A stretch of DNA of 26,449 bases from DATMBL01 sp050735975 (GTDB lineage: Bacteria; Desulfobacterota; Binatia; UBA9968): the NCBI GenBank assembly GCA_050735975.1, contig JBOHVS010000298.1, forward strand, positions 1 through 26,449, read 5' to 3'. The number at the start of each line of letters is the position of its first letter. Position 1 is the stretch's first letter. Made by a program: the position numbers and the translations under genes. The notes beneath the pieces were generated by a model. That model was given only the letters and a program-made list of their open reading frames with translations. It had not been told where the DNA came from and made no database searches. This document shows positions 1 to 9,470 of this stretch, one piece after another.

Positions 1-1334
1 AGCTCAACGAAGATGTCATCCGGCTCAATATCGACCCGCTGCTCAAAAAGCTAACGGAAAAAATAAGGGAGATATTGAGGGTCGATATATCGGACGTAAG
101 GGTCTTAATTGAAGGGCAATGGAAGCTCACAGGCATTGCGGGAATTGAGCCGAACCTGCTCACGTCGGGTCGTTCTGGAACAGGCCGAGGTCCGGCAGGG
201 TGGATCCAAGAGCATCGCCAGCCTCTCGTGATCCCCGATTTGTCAAGCACTGATCTCCCAATGGGAAATACAATGAAGAAATTGGGGTTGCGAGCTTTTG
301 CAGGCGTTCCGATCTTCTCGAGAGGCGGAGACGTGATTGGCGTGCTGAGGGCGCTGAGCTATGAGCCGCGGAGCTTCACTCAAGAAGAGATCGACCTGCT
401 CCAACAGTTGGCGAATGGCAGCGGCGCTGCTTTGGAAAACGCCAGGCTCTTGGACGAGATCAAAAGGCAAGCAGTTGAGTTGGAGAGGTCAAACAAGGCA
501 AAGGATGAATTGCTGGAAGTGATGGCGCGCCAGAAGGAAGAGCTATCGCGCTTGAATAGCGGGCTGGAGCAGGAAATCGCCGAGCGCGGGCGGGCAAAGG
601 CGGAAATCGCGGCCAAGAACCGCGATCTCGAAACGCTCCTCTACGTCACTTCTCACGATCTTCGAGAACCGCTGCGCGCGATCGAGAATTTCTCGCGGAT
701 AGTGAATGACCGGTACAGGGAAAACCTCGATGACAAAGGCCAAGACTTTTTACGGCGCGTTATTCAGGGCGCTCAAAGATTGAATCGCCTGCTTGACGAC
801 ATCCTGACGCTGTCGCGGTCGCAGCGGATAGCGGCGCCTAGTGAGGAGGTCGACGGCGAAAGTATCGTGCTCGAAGCCTTGCGACGGCTCGAAGGAAAGA
901 TCAGCGCCACCAACGCGCAAATTCGAGTGGCGAAGGACTTCCATGGACTGAGGGTGGACAAGACGTGGGCCACGCAAGCGGTTTATAACCTCATCGCAAA
1001 CGCCCTCAAGTTTAACCGCAGCGGCGAGCCGCCCGATATTGAGATAGCGCCTTATCGGCCGCAGGGTCCGGGATCCATCACCGGCGGCATTGCGGTCCGC
1101 GACCGCGGGCCGGGAGTGGCGCCGGAGCACGGGGAACGCATCTTTCAACTTTTTCAGCGGGCGGTAGGGCGCGAGGTCGAGGGGACGGGAGCGGGACTTG
1201 CAATCGTGCGGCAAATTGCCGAGCGGCACGGCGGCAGCGCTTGGGTAGAGCGGCGCGAAGGGGGCGGCTCGGAGTTTATCATTACGTTCGGGCACAGCGA
1301 AGATCTGCAAGGAGGCAAAACGAATGAACACTGA
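1..1334 (+). CDS. GAF-domain sensor histidine kinase, 5' truncated by window edge
   Basis: The reading frame is open from base 3 with no stop before the window start, so the N-terminus is missing; 443 residues are visible. In order there is a GAF-like sensor domain (about nt 75-460), a charged coiled-coil linker (about 460-640), a HisKA dimerisation domain with the phospho-acceptor His in SHDLREP (codon 654-656), and a HATPase_c domain with N-box NLIANALKF, G1 DRGPGV and G2 GTGAGLAIV. It should autophosphorylate and pass phosphate to a response regulator; no transmembrane segment is visible in this part. The last codons overlap the next gene by 11 bp, which suggests that the single-domain regulator is its cognate partner. 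A TTG at 75 could serve as a start, but the upstream frame keeps coding plausibly. The signal is unknown. Confidence 0.9.
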   Translation, partial: LNEDVIRLNIDPLLKKLTEKIREILRVDISDVRVLIEGQWKLTGIAGIEPNLLTSGRSGTGRGPAGWIQEHRQPLVIPDLSSTDLPMGNTMKKLGLRAFAGVPIFSRGGDVIGVLRALSYEPRSFTQEEIDLLQQLANGSGAALENARLLDEIKRQAVELERSNKAKDELLEVMARQKEELSRLNSGLEQEIAERGRAKAEIAAKNRDLETLLYVTSHDLREPLRAIENFSRIVNDRYRENLDDKGQDFLRRVIQGAQRLNRLLDDILTLSRSQRIAAPSEEVDGESIVLEALRRLEGKISATNAQIRVAKDFHGLRVDKTWATQAVYNLIANALKFNRSGEPPDIEIAPYRPQGPGSITGGIAVRDRGPGVAPEHGERIFQLFQRAVGREVEGTGAGLAIVRQIAERHGGSAWVERREGGGSEFIITFGHSEDLQGGKTNEH

Positions 1335-1764
1335 ACCCATGGAGATCCTGCTCGTCGAGGATAATGAAGACGATATTCTGCTCGAACGGGAGGCGCTGGC
1401 CGACGCCAAGCTCGTCAATTTGATGCACGTGGTGAAAGATGGAGAAGAGGCCATGGCTTATCTCCGGCGCCAGGGTAAGTACCAGAACGCGCGAATGCCG
1501 GGACTCATTCTTCTCGACATCAACATGCCAAAAAAGAACGGTTTCGAAGTGCTCAATGAAATCAAAACGGATCCCGCTCTCATACACATTCCCGTCGTCA
1601 TGCTTACCACAAGCGACAGTGAGGCCGATATTGTGAAATCGTACGCTAAAGGCGCCTGCTCGTTTATCACCAAGCCGATGGACTTCGATAAATTCAGAGA
1701 CGTAGTCAGGCAATTTGCCCTTTATTGGGCGCTGGTAGCCCGGGTTCCTTCCCGTCAGAGGTAA
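1324..1764 (+). CDS. single-domain response regulator, Rcp1-like
   Basis: This 146-aa CheY-like receiver has the acidic pocket ED at residues 12-13, the phospho-acceptor Asp65 in LLDINMP, a conserved Thr in MLTTSD and Lys in ITKPMD. There is no output domain. The DD after the acidic pair and the long loop before the phospho-site are typical of Rcp1-type regulators that partner phytochrome-like and GAF kinases. The start is supported by an AGGAGG ribosome site about 8 nt upstream, inside the end of the kinase gene, so the two are translationally coupled. It probably shuttles phosphate between the two flanking kinases; that role is inferred from gene order. Confidence 0.93.
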   Translation: MNTEPMEILLVEDNEDDILLEREALADAKLVNLMHVVKDGEEAMAYLRRQGKYQNARMPGLILLDINMPKKNGFEVLNEIKTDPALIHIPVVMLTTSDSEADIVKSYAKGACSFITKPMDFDKFRDVVRQFALYWALVARVPSRQR

Positions 1765-1769
1765 AAGAG

Positions 1770-3383
1770 ATGCGGGTGCTGCTCGTCGAAGACAGCGATG
1801 ATGACGTTTTATTGATTCAAGAAGCGTTGTCCGAGACGACGATCGAGATCGAGCGCGCTGAGCGGCTTTCGACGGCGCTGGATAAGCTGGCCAAAGGAGG
1901 GCTTGATGTGATCCTCTTGGACCTTTCGCTTCCAGACGCCCACGGACTCGATACCATTGGCCGCGTGCGCGGCCACTCTCCCGGTGTTCCCATTGTCGTT
2001 CTGACCGGACTCAACGATGAAGACGCGGCGGTCAAGGCGGTGGAGGGGGGAGCTCAAGATTATTTGAACAAAGGACAGGTGGACGGCCATTTGCTCGTCC
2101 GCGCCTTGCGTTATGCCATCCAGCGACACAGGGCCGAGGAAACTCTCAAAGAGCGCAACAGAGAGCTGCTGATTCTAAGAAAAATCAGTGAGACTATCAT
2201 AGGCTCTCTGAACCTGAAACTCGTTCTCGAGCGGACGCTGGAACAGGCCATGTTCATCGGCTCGTTCGATCTCGGGAATATTCGCTTGCTCGACTCGACC
2301 GGCGACACGCTGGAGGTGGTAGTAGCCCAAGGCTACCGAGACCCGGAAAATGTTCTGAGCCACCGGCGTATCTCCCGAACAGCGGACGCGGCGCAGTCGT
2401 CTCGTTTTAGAGATCTGCTTTTCAAGCAGGCATGCATTGAAGAACATGTGCAGACGTGTCCAGGGTTGAGGACAATGAAAAAGGAGCGGGTCGAATCGTT
2501 TGTCGAAGTTCCCATCCGGGCGGAGGGTGAGTTCTTGGGAATTCTCCAGCTGGCGAGTCGAACGCCGCGCGGGTATAGACAGGAAGAAGTGAACTTACTG
2601 GTGACTATCGGCAACCAGGTTGGGATTGCTGCCCAAAGGGCCCGGCTTTATGAGGAGACCAAAAGGCAAGCGGGCGAACTCGAAAAGGCGAACAAGCTGC
2701 AGGCGGACTTCTCGGCAATGATCGCCCATGACTTGCGCTCTCCGCTCATGAACATCATGGGAGTGGCGGAGGTCATGATCGACGGGATGTTCGGCAGCGT
2801 GAATGATGAGCAAAAAAAATGGCTTTCCAGGATTCAAGCCAGCGGTCGCAGCCTTGTGGATCTTGTGAGCGACTTTCTTGACGTTTCCAAACTCGAATCC
2901 GGCTATGTTGATGTGAACAGGGAGCGGGTGAATCTCGCAGGACTGATTCAAAAGAGCATCGAGACCTACCGGGTTCTCGCGATGGACAAAAGGATCTCCA
3001 TCAAAGGGGTCATCGATCCCTCTATCCCTCCAATCGACGCCGATCCACGACGGTTGGACCAGGTCCTGAGCAACCTGATCGCTAATGCCATCAAATTCAC
3101 CGGCGAAGGAGGAGGCATTGAGGTGGGAGCGACGCTCGCGGCTCCGGCCCTGATTCACGTGTGGGTCCGAGACGACGGAGAGGGCATAGCCGCTGACGAG
3201 GTTGGTCAAATTTTTGAAAAATATCGACAGGGCGGGAATGTCAAGCGCTCAACTCACAAAGGAACCGGTCTCGGCCTTGTCATTTGTAAGATGATCGTCG
3301 AAGCCCACGGCGGAAAGATTTGGGTTAAGACCGAGGAAGGAAAGGGCTCCACGTTCTCATTTTCCCTGCCGGTAAAAACGTAA
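1770..3383 (+). CDS. REC-GAF-HisKA-HATPase hybrid histidine kinase
   Basis: The protein is about 537 aa. The start at 1770 is chosen because the receiver begins MRVLLVEDSDDD there and AGAGG lies just upstream; a longer in-frame start at 1725 would add residues overlapping the preceding gene. Domains: N-terminal receiver (residues 1-125, phospho-acceptor Asp51 in LLDLSLPD), GAF domain (about 145-305), HisKA with His320 in IAHDLRSP, and HATPase_c with NLIANAIKF, DDGEGI and GTGLGLVIC. A receiver at the N-terminus suggests that its kinase activity is controlled by phosphorylation from another kinase, plausibly the first gene of the operon. No membrane segment is seen, so it should be cytosolic. 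The GAF domain carries an unusual C-x3-H-x3-C cluster (nt 2433-2459). Confidence 0.92.
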   Translation: MRVLLVEDSDDDVLLIQEALSETTIEIERAERLSTALDKLAKGGLDVILLDLSLPDAHGLDTIGRVRGHSPGVPIVVLTGLNDEDAAVKAVEGGAQDYLNKGQVDGHLLVRALRYAIQRHRAEETLKERNRELLILRKISETIIGSLNLKLVLERTLEQAMFIGSFDLGNIRLLDSTGDTLEVVVAQGYRDPENVLSHRRISRTADAAQSSRFRDLLFKQACIEEHVQTCPGLRTMKKERVESFVEVPIRAEGEFLGILQLASRTPRGYRQEEVNLLVTIGNQVGIAAQRARLYEETKRQAGELEKANKLQADFSAMIAHDLRSPLMNIMGVAEVMIDGMFGSVNDEQKKWLSRIQASGRSLVDLVSDFLDVSKLESGYVDVNRERVNLAGLIQKSIETYRVLAMDKRISIKGVIDPSIPPIDADPRRLDQVLSNLIANAIKFTGEGGGIEVGATLAAPALIHVWVRDDGEGIAADEVGQIFEKYRQGGNVKRSTHKGTGLGLVICKMIVEAHGGKIWVKTEEGKGSTFSFSLPVKT

Positions 3384-3389
3384 CGTGGC

Positions 3390-4943
<1,554 letters not shown>

Positions 4944-5082
4944 TATTCGTCAGCGTAATTGTTTTTAGAGAAATTCATCTCGGGCGCCGAGTTCTTTCGA
5001 GCGGTCAAGACTTGTCTGGCGTCTGTGAAATACATTGACTTATGACACGTTTCTGACGCGCGTACATAAACGGCCGCGCCAG

Positions 5083-6228
5083 CTAGCCACCGACGATACC
5101 CATTCCCGTGAGAACTGAAAGCATGACGGCTGCGGCGATGACGGAACCGATCTGGCCACCGGCGTTAGCGCTCATCGCATGCATGAGAAGATAGTTCTTT
5201 TTGTTGTATTTTTGCCCTTCGGTTTGAGCCACCCGCGCGGCCATCGGAAAGGCTGAGATCCCGGCTGCGCCGATAAGAGGGTTAATCTTGCCACCGGTGA
5301 GCAGGCACATCAGTTTGCCGAATAAGACCCCGACGACCGTGTCCAGGCCGATAGCAACCAGTCCAAGCCCCAAGACCAAGAGCGTCTGGGCGCGGAGAAA
5401 TTTGTCGGCCTCCATTGTAGCGCCGATCGCCAGACCCAAAAGCAGGGTAACGATGTTGGCAATCTCATTTTCCGAAGCTTTTTTTAGCCGCTCTACAACA
5501 CCGCTCTCTTTCATGAGGTTGCCCAGCATGACGGTGCCGATTAGGGGTGTGCCGATCGGCGCCAGGATTGAAGCAAATATGGTAACCACAATGGGAAAGA
5601 GAATCTTAGTGGTTTTCGAGACCGGTTGTCTAACCGCCCCCATGACAATTTTTCTCTCTTTGTCGGTCGTAAGCAAGCGCATGATCGGCGGCTGGATAAG
5701 CGGCACAAGGGACATATAAGAGTAAGCGGCAACCGAAACGGCGCCGAGAAGATGCGGCGCATATTTGGAGCTGACATAAATGGCAGTTGGGCCGTCGCAG
5801 GCGCCGATGATGGCCACCGCGACCGCATCCAGTTTATCGAATCCTACCGCCAGAGCTAGAAGCAGGGTTAAAAAAATCCCGAACTGGCCCGCGGCGCCGA
5901 GCAGGATGATTTTCGGGTTCTCGAGTAGCGGTTGAAAGTCAGTCATGGCGCCGATGCCGAGAAAAATCAAAACGGGAAATATCTCGGTCAAAATGCCATT
6001 ATCATAGAAATACCGCAGAAAGCCGTCCTCATTCATCAAGCCCGCCAGCGGTATGTTAACTAGAATGGCGCCGAAGCCGATGGGCAGCAGCAGCAGCGGC
6101 TCGTATCCCTTGCTGATTCCCAGGTAAAGGAGTAGCGAGCCGATCAGAATCATGATCACATGGCCCGCCTGGAGATTCGTGATCCCAAGCAAAAGACCCT
6201 GAAAGCCGGAAACAATCGCAGATTCCAT
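5083..6228 (-). CDS. oadB: Na+-translocating decarboxylase membrane subunit beta (OadB/MmdB/GcdB family)
   Basis: This 381-aa, highly hydrophobic protein has about ten membrane segments and the family signatures GACDGPTAIYVSSKYAP (with the Asp known to be essential in OadB) and NPLIGAAGISAFPMAARV. The family decarboxylates carboxybiotin and couples this to Na+ export across the inner membrane. The usual motif reading roughly GPNVAGVIGS appears here as SANAGGQIGS (around nt 5130-5165), a variant worth aligning. Its ATG lies 9 bp after the stop of the 48-aa subunit gene, so the genes are co-transcribed. The order carrier, small subunit, beta, carboxyltransferase fits a complete methylmalonyl-CoA decarboxylase-type pump. 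Confidence 0.93.
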   Translation of the reverse strand: MESAIVSGFQGLLLGITNLQAGHVIMILIGSLLLYLGISKGYEPLLLLPIGFGAILVNIPLAGLMNEDGFLRYFYDNGILTEIFPVLIFLGIGAMTDFQPLLENPKIILLGAAGQFGIFLTLLLALAVGFDKLDAVAVAIIGACDGPTAIYVSSKYAPHLLGAVSVAAYSYMSLVPLIQPPIMRLLTTDKERKIVMGAVRQPVSKTTKILFPIVVTIFASILAPIGTPLIGTVMLGNLMKESGVVERLKKASENEIANIVTLLLGLAIGATMEADKFLRAQTLLVLGLGLVAIGLDTVVGVLFGKLMCLLTGGKINPLIGAAGISAFPMAARVAQTEGQKYNKKNYLLMHAMSANAGGQIGSVIAAAVMLSVLTGMGIVGG

Positions 6229-6237
6229 GACTTACTG

Positions 6238-6384
6238 CTAGCTCTTCTGAGAAGGCGGCTGCTCGGGTTGGTAAGGGAAAAGTTTTTTGAGCAACAAGAT
6301 GAGTAGACTCAGACACCACAAGACCAGCATCGTTCCGGTCATGCCGATCAACGCCAGCGTCCAACCGAACGTCCAGGTATCCAT
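6238..6384 (-). CDS. 48-aa membrane subunit, OadG/MmdD-like
   Basis: This short gene encodes 48 residues beginning MDTWTFGWTLALIGMTGTM: one transmembrane helix, a KK pair at the membrane edge, and a Pro/Gln-rich tail YQPEQPPSQKS. An excellent ribosome site (AAGGAG, 5 nt before the ATG) and its place between the biotin carrier and the beta subunit show that it is real. OadG/MmdD proteins are small single-span subunits that hold the peripheral carboxyltransferase and carrier to the membrane subunit; that role is inferred from position, length and topology, since sequence conservation in this family is low. Confidence 0.8.
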   Translation of the reverse strand: MDTWTFGWTLALIGMTGTMLVLWCLSLLILLLKKLFPYQPEQPPSQKS

Positions 6385-6426
6385 TCACTCTCCTTAAAGA
6401 CAGGGCGTGTATTACGAAGCGGGGGA

Positions 6427-6642
6427 TTACTCGATCTCACCAAGCACTTGATCAGCTTCAACGGCTTGACCCGCCGAGACTTTCAACTCCTTGAGCACTC
6501 CGGCGGCGGGTGCGACGACGGGAATCTCCATCTTCATCGCTTCCATGACGATTACGACTTCATCCTCTTCCACGCGATCCCCAACATTTTTCTCGAGTTT
6601 CAAAACTTTACCAACCATCGGGGCAGTAATCGGTGTCGCCAA
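6427..6642 (-). CDS. biotin carboxyl carrier subunit of the decarboxylase (MmdC-like)
   Basis: A 71-aa biotinyl domain with the site EAMKMEI; Lys37 would carry biotin. The start chosen is TTG at 6642 because AAGGAG lies 6 nt upstream and the resulting N-terminus MATPITAPMVG matches stand-alone decarboxylase carriers. A longer frame reaches back to 6795, but the added residues are Ser/Arg-rich, have no carrier-like content and no comparable ribosome site. The carrier moves CO2 from the carboxyltransferase to the membrane subunit. It is the first gene of the operon, 42 bp ahead of the 48-aa subunit. The long Pro/Ala linker present in many MmdC/GcdC proteins is absent. Confidence 0.88.
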   Translation of the reverse strand: MATPITAPMVGKVLKLEKNVGDRVEEDEVVIVMEAMKMEIPVVAPAAGVLKELKVSAGQAVEADQVLGEIE

Positions 6643-7184
6643 AGCTGTTCTCCTTGATTTGGACGCGGTCAGCTGCCGGCGCGCAGGTGAGAGAAAGCGA
6701 GCGACGCTAGCTGATGATTGCGTATTTTCCCTGTCATTTAGTAGAGTTTCTTCCTTGTTGTCAATGCTCGAAGGCGGGAAATAGCCGAAAGACAACGTAA
6801 AACTTTGCCGCTTTGGGGAGTTGCCGGTAGTGGTTCAGTTGCAATCGAGCCTACTGTTAACATCAAGAAAGATTACTCGCTCCGCCAGACTGTGAAAACT
6901 CTTTCGGAGCCCTTCGACGGCGCTCAGGGCGAACGAATAAGTACTCAATTTCTAATCAAACCGCACCGTTCGTGGTGATTTCACACAGTCTGCCGCTCGG
7001 AATGACACCTTAAGGATTTGTCATCCCGAATCCTTCGACTGTCACTCTGAGCGCAGCGAAGAGTCTCAGGCCAAGCTCCGTGAGGGATCTTGGGCGAAAT
7101 TGAACCACTACCATCAGCCAACCTGCCTTGCTTTTGCGCTGTCGTTACGGTATGGAACCCACAAGAGTGAGATTGGAGGGGAAT
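6643..7184. other. 542-bp divergent intergenic region, repeat-rich
   Basis: It lies between the decarboxylase operon (leftward) and the cupin gene (rightward), so it must hold promoters for both, but I see no convincing -35/-10 pair. The part from 6826 to 7113 is a stack of inverted repeats listed separately. Some reading frames cross it but have no family resemblance or ribosome site. Confidence 0.6.
6826..7113. repeat. composite inverted-repeat element with 15-bp ends
   Basis: The outer ends GGTAGTGGTTCAGTT (6826-6840) and, inverted, GGTAGTGGTTCAATT (7099-7113) match at 14 of 15 positions and enclose 288 bp. Inside are a second inverted pair, CAGACTGTGAAAACT (6886-6900) against TTTCACACAGTCTG (6979-6992); a copy of a CCTTCGAC..CTCAGG..CGAACG sequence (6911-6935); a GGAATGACA/TGTCATCCC hairpin (6999-7027); and ACTCTGAGCGCAGCGAAGAGT (7044-7064). 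There is no coding capacity. It resembles a MITE-like or REP-like composite. Confidence 0.6.
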
Positions 7185-8276
7185 ATGGCTAAACCCGCGA
7201 TGCAAAGCGACAATGTCATGGATAATATCCCTTATTACGAGAAATGGCAGCTCGGACAGGGTATCCCCATTTTGAAAACCTTTTTTGTCCAGGATTTAAA
7301 AAAGTTGGATGTAAAACAGTGGGATAGAACCGGCGGCAACGGAGCCTTCATCAACATGGAAGGCGCCGAAGGGGCGACGGGCGCCTACGTTTGCGAGATT
7401 CCCGCAGGGAAGAGCCTGAATCCTCAGAGACATCTCTACGAAGACATGATCTACGTTCTCAGGGGCAGAGGAGCAACGACCATTTGGAACGATAAAGGCG
7501 CGAAGCAAACCTTCGAGTGGCAGGAAGGGAGCGTTTTCGCACTGCCGCTCAATGCCTGGTACCAGCACTTCAATGGCCAGGGGGATGACACTGCCCGGTT
7601 ATTCTCCGTCAATAGCATGCCGATTGTCTTTAACCTTTTTCACAATGCGGATTTTATTTTCAACACCTCGTGTGATTTTACCGATCGCTTCGATGGCGAG
7701 CCCGAGTATTTCAGCGGCAAGGGAAAGGCGTATCCCGGTCGCGTTTGGGACACGAACTTCATCGCCGATGCGCGGAATTTCAAGCTTGAAGAGTGGAAAG
7801 AGCGCGGCGGAGGCGGGACGAACGTAATGCTGGAGTTGGCCAACGGATCGATGGCCGCGCATATTTCAGAGTTTCCCGTGGGGACCTACAAGAAAGCCCA
7901 CCGTCACGGGCCAGGCTTCAACGTCATCATCATCAAAGGGAAAGGTTTTTCTCTTTTCTGGCGGGAAGGCGAGCCGATCAAGCGCTATGATTGGCAGGAT
8001 GGAAGCGTCTTCACCCCGCCGGCGATGATGTTTCACCAGCACTTTAACACGGGCGCGACTCCGGCCCGTTACCTCCCGCCGCGTTTAGGTGGAATTAAAT
8101 ACAGCCTGGGAGAAGGATTCGGCGATATCACCAAGGTGGACAAGGATGTTAAGGCGGGCGGTAATCAGATCGAGTACTACGATGAGGATCCGAGTATCAG
8201 AAAAATGTTCGAGGAGGAGCTCGCCAAGTCTGGAACCTATAGTCGCATGAATCCGGATTTTTATGTAAAAAAATAA
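7185..8276 (+). CDS. double-cupin protein, gentisate dioxygenase-like fold
   Basis: The start at 7185 follows GGAGGGG by about 4 nt; the protein is 363 aa. Two cupin barrels are evident. The first has NPQRHLYEDMIYVLRGRG and a later AWYQHFN. The second has KKAHRHGPGFNVIIIKGKG and MFHQHFN, giving a His-rich potential metal site. The layout resembles bicupin ring-cleaving dioxygenases of the gentisate/1-hydroxy-2-naphthoate type, but the first barrel lacks a clear HxH, so an oxygenase function is not assured and a metal-binding or isomerase role is possible. It stands alone, followed by a strong terminator, and is transcribed away from the decarboxylase operon. Confidence 0.8.
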   Translation: MAKPAMQSDNVMDNIPYYEKWQLGQGIPILKTFFVQDLKKLDVKQWDRTGGNGAFINMEGAEGATGAYVCEIPAGKSLNPQRHLYEDMIYVLRGRGATTIWNDKGAKQTFEWQEGSVFALPLNAWYQHFNGQGDDTARLFSVNSMPIVFNLFHNADFIFNTSCDFTDRFDGEPEYFSGKGKAYPGRVWDTNFIADARNFKLEEWKERGGGGTNVMLELANGSMAAHISEFPVGTYKKAHRHGPGFNVIIIKGKGFSLFWREGEPIKRYDWQDGSVFTPPAMMFHQHFNTGATPARYLPPRLGGIKYSLGEGFGDITKVDKDVKAGGNQIEYYDEDPSIRKMFEEELAKSGTYSRMNPDFYVKK

Positions 8277-8303
8277 CTAACCGCCGTGACGATTCGTTTA
8301 ATC

Positions 8304-8345
8304 AAAGCCCCGCATCCCTCATGTAAAGGTGCGGGGCTTTTAATT
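8304..8345 (+). terminator. strong rho-independent terminator after the cupin gene
   Basis: A perfect 11-bp stem AAAGCCCCGCA (8304-8314) and TGCGGGGCTTT (8330-8340) encloses a 15-nt loop, with a further T and TAATTT after it. The A/T-rich outer stem could let it work in both directions, but the only gene that ends here is the cupin gene. Confidence 0.9.
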
Positions 8346-8468
8346 TGTTCGATTTGACTTAAATTCGTTTGCTGATAGCCCTCCCTTTTACTTTACTGTC
8401 GAGCCCCAGTTCGCTCCGGCTTGAGAAAAAGATTGAGAGCATTGCTCGCCCTATGATAAATTGAGCCG

Positions 8469-8846
8469 ATGTCCGACCCGAGGCGCGCTTTTCTTTTCAT
8501 TATTTTCCTTTGTTTATCCTTTTTCCCTCAAAAGTATCGAGCAGAAGGTGCGGCATTCATGGTCGCTCTTGCGGAAGCGCCGGGCGTTTCGGCGGCGCCG
8601 GAGCGGAAACTCGCGTCCCCAGCACGGGCATCGCCGGCAAAGGCTTCGGCGATTGCTGTAACGCCCGATGAAGAGGCTGCTCCTTCCGTTAAACCGTCTT
8701 CTCTTATTCAGATGCTCGAAGGACGCGAGGACAAGCTGGCGCTCTGGGTTGGAATCGCGATCTCTTTCTTTATCATCGGCTGGATTTGCGGCGGCAATTT
8801 CTATCTCCGTCGCGATCGCAGGCGCAGCAGAAAACTAACATTTTAA
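8469..8846 (+). CDS. hypothetical small membrane protein
   Basis: 125 aa, not recognised. Visible parts: an N-terminal hydrophobic segment (FLFIIFLCLSFF) that could be a signal peptide or anchor, an Ala/Pro/Ser-rich low-complexity middle (residues 35-75), one clear transmembrane helix (LALWVGIAISFFIIGWICGG), and a strongly basic tail (LRRDRRRSRK) predicting a cytoplasmic C-terminus. The ribosome site is weak. It lies 30 bp before plsY on the same strand. Codon use looks like its neighbours. I think it is real but assign no function. Confidence 0.55.
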   Translation: MSDPRRAFLFIIFLCLSFFPQKYRAEGAAFMVALAEAPGVSAAPERKLASPARASPAKASAIAVTPDEEAAPSVKPSSLIQMLEGREDKLALWVGIAISFFIIGWICGGNFYLRRDRRRSRKLTF

Positions 8847-8876
8847 AGTCCCGGTACTCTCCTCGCAGAGCTTCCC

Positions 8877-9470
8877 ATGAAAGTGGGCTTACTGATTATA
8901 TTCGCTTATTTCCTTGGCTCCGTGCCGGCGGGTTACCTACTGGGCTATTTCGCCGGAGTCGACGTGCGGAAAGCGGGTAGCGGAAACGTGGGGGCGACGA
9001 ACGTAGCCAGGGTGCTTGGCAAACGACAGGGGATCTGGACGCTGCTGGCGGATTCCGCCAAAGGATTTATCCCTGCCGTCCTGGCAGTGCACTTGGAGTT
9101 GGACCAGGCCGGGACGGCGCTTGTCGGTGTGGCAGCGTTCCTGGGTCATCTTTATCCGGTGTTTTTAAAATTCAAGGGAGGGAAAGGGGTCGCGACGGCT
9201 TTCGGAGTTGTTCTCGGACTCGCGCCTTTGGCCACCGTCTGCCTGATTGCCTTGTTTTGCGTGGTGATTTTGACTACTCGGATTGTGTCCCTTAGCTCAA
9301 TTATCGGCGCCGCAGCCGCTCCATTTGTGCTCTGGCTGTTTGACCATCCCCCGGCCATGATCATCATGAGCGCGCTCCTTGCCGTAATGATCATCCTGCG
9401 TCATCGGAGCAACATCGCGCGTCTATTCGCGGGCACCGAGCCGACATTCGGCGCATCTAATTCTCGATGA
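8877..9470 (+). CDS. plsY: glycerol-3-phosphate acyltransferase PlsY
   Basis: The 197-aa integral membrane protein has the PlsY motifs: GSVPAGYLLG near the N-terminus, KAGSGNVGATNVAR, and GHLYPVFLKFKGGKGVATAFG; the last two contain the acyl-phosphate and glycerol-3-phosphate binding residues of the family. It acylates glycerol 3-phosphate with acyl-phosphate in the inner membrane, the first committed step of phospholipid synthesis. Length and about five to six membrane spans are normal. Its last 14 bp overlap the 3' end of the convergent OmpA-type gene. Confidence 0.96.
   Translation: MKVGLLIIFAYFLGSVPAGYLLGYFAGVDVRKAGSGNVGATNVARVLGKRQGIWTLLADSAKGFIPAVLAVHLELDQAGTALVGVAAFLGHLYPVFLKFKGGKGVATAFGVVLGLAPLATVCLIALFCVVILTTRIVSLSSIIGAAAAPFVLWLFDHPPAMIIMSALLAVMIILRHRSNIARLFAGTEPTFGASNSR

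Noticed and set aside
750..1454. Long minus-strand frame opposite the first kinase
   Set aside because: Shadow of the HATPase coding sequence; low-complexity Ser/Arg composition and no recognisable domain.
2595..3209. Minus-strand frame of 204 codons opposite the hybrid kinase
   Set aside because: It lies wholly over HisKA/HATPase codons, and its composition is that of an antisense frame.
6643..6795. Longer biotin carrier starting at 6795
   Set aside because: The extra N-terminus is unlike carrier proteins, whereas the TTG at 6642 has a strong AAGGAG and yields the family-typical start.
6981..7205. Reading frame on the minus strand across the cupin upstream region
   Set aside because: It consists of repeat-derived sequence, with no ribosome site and no resemblance to a protein family.
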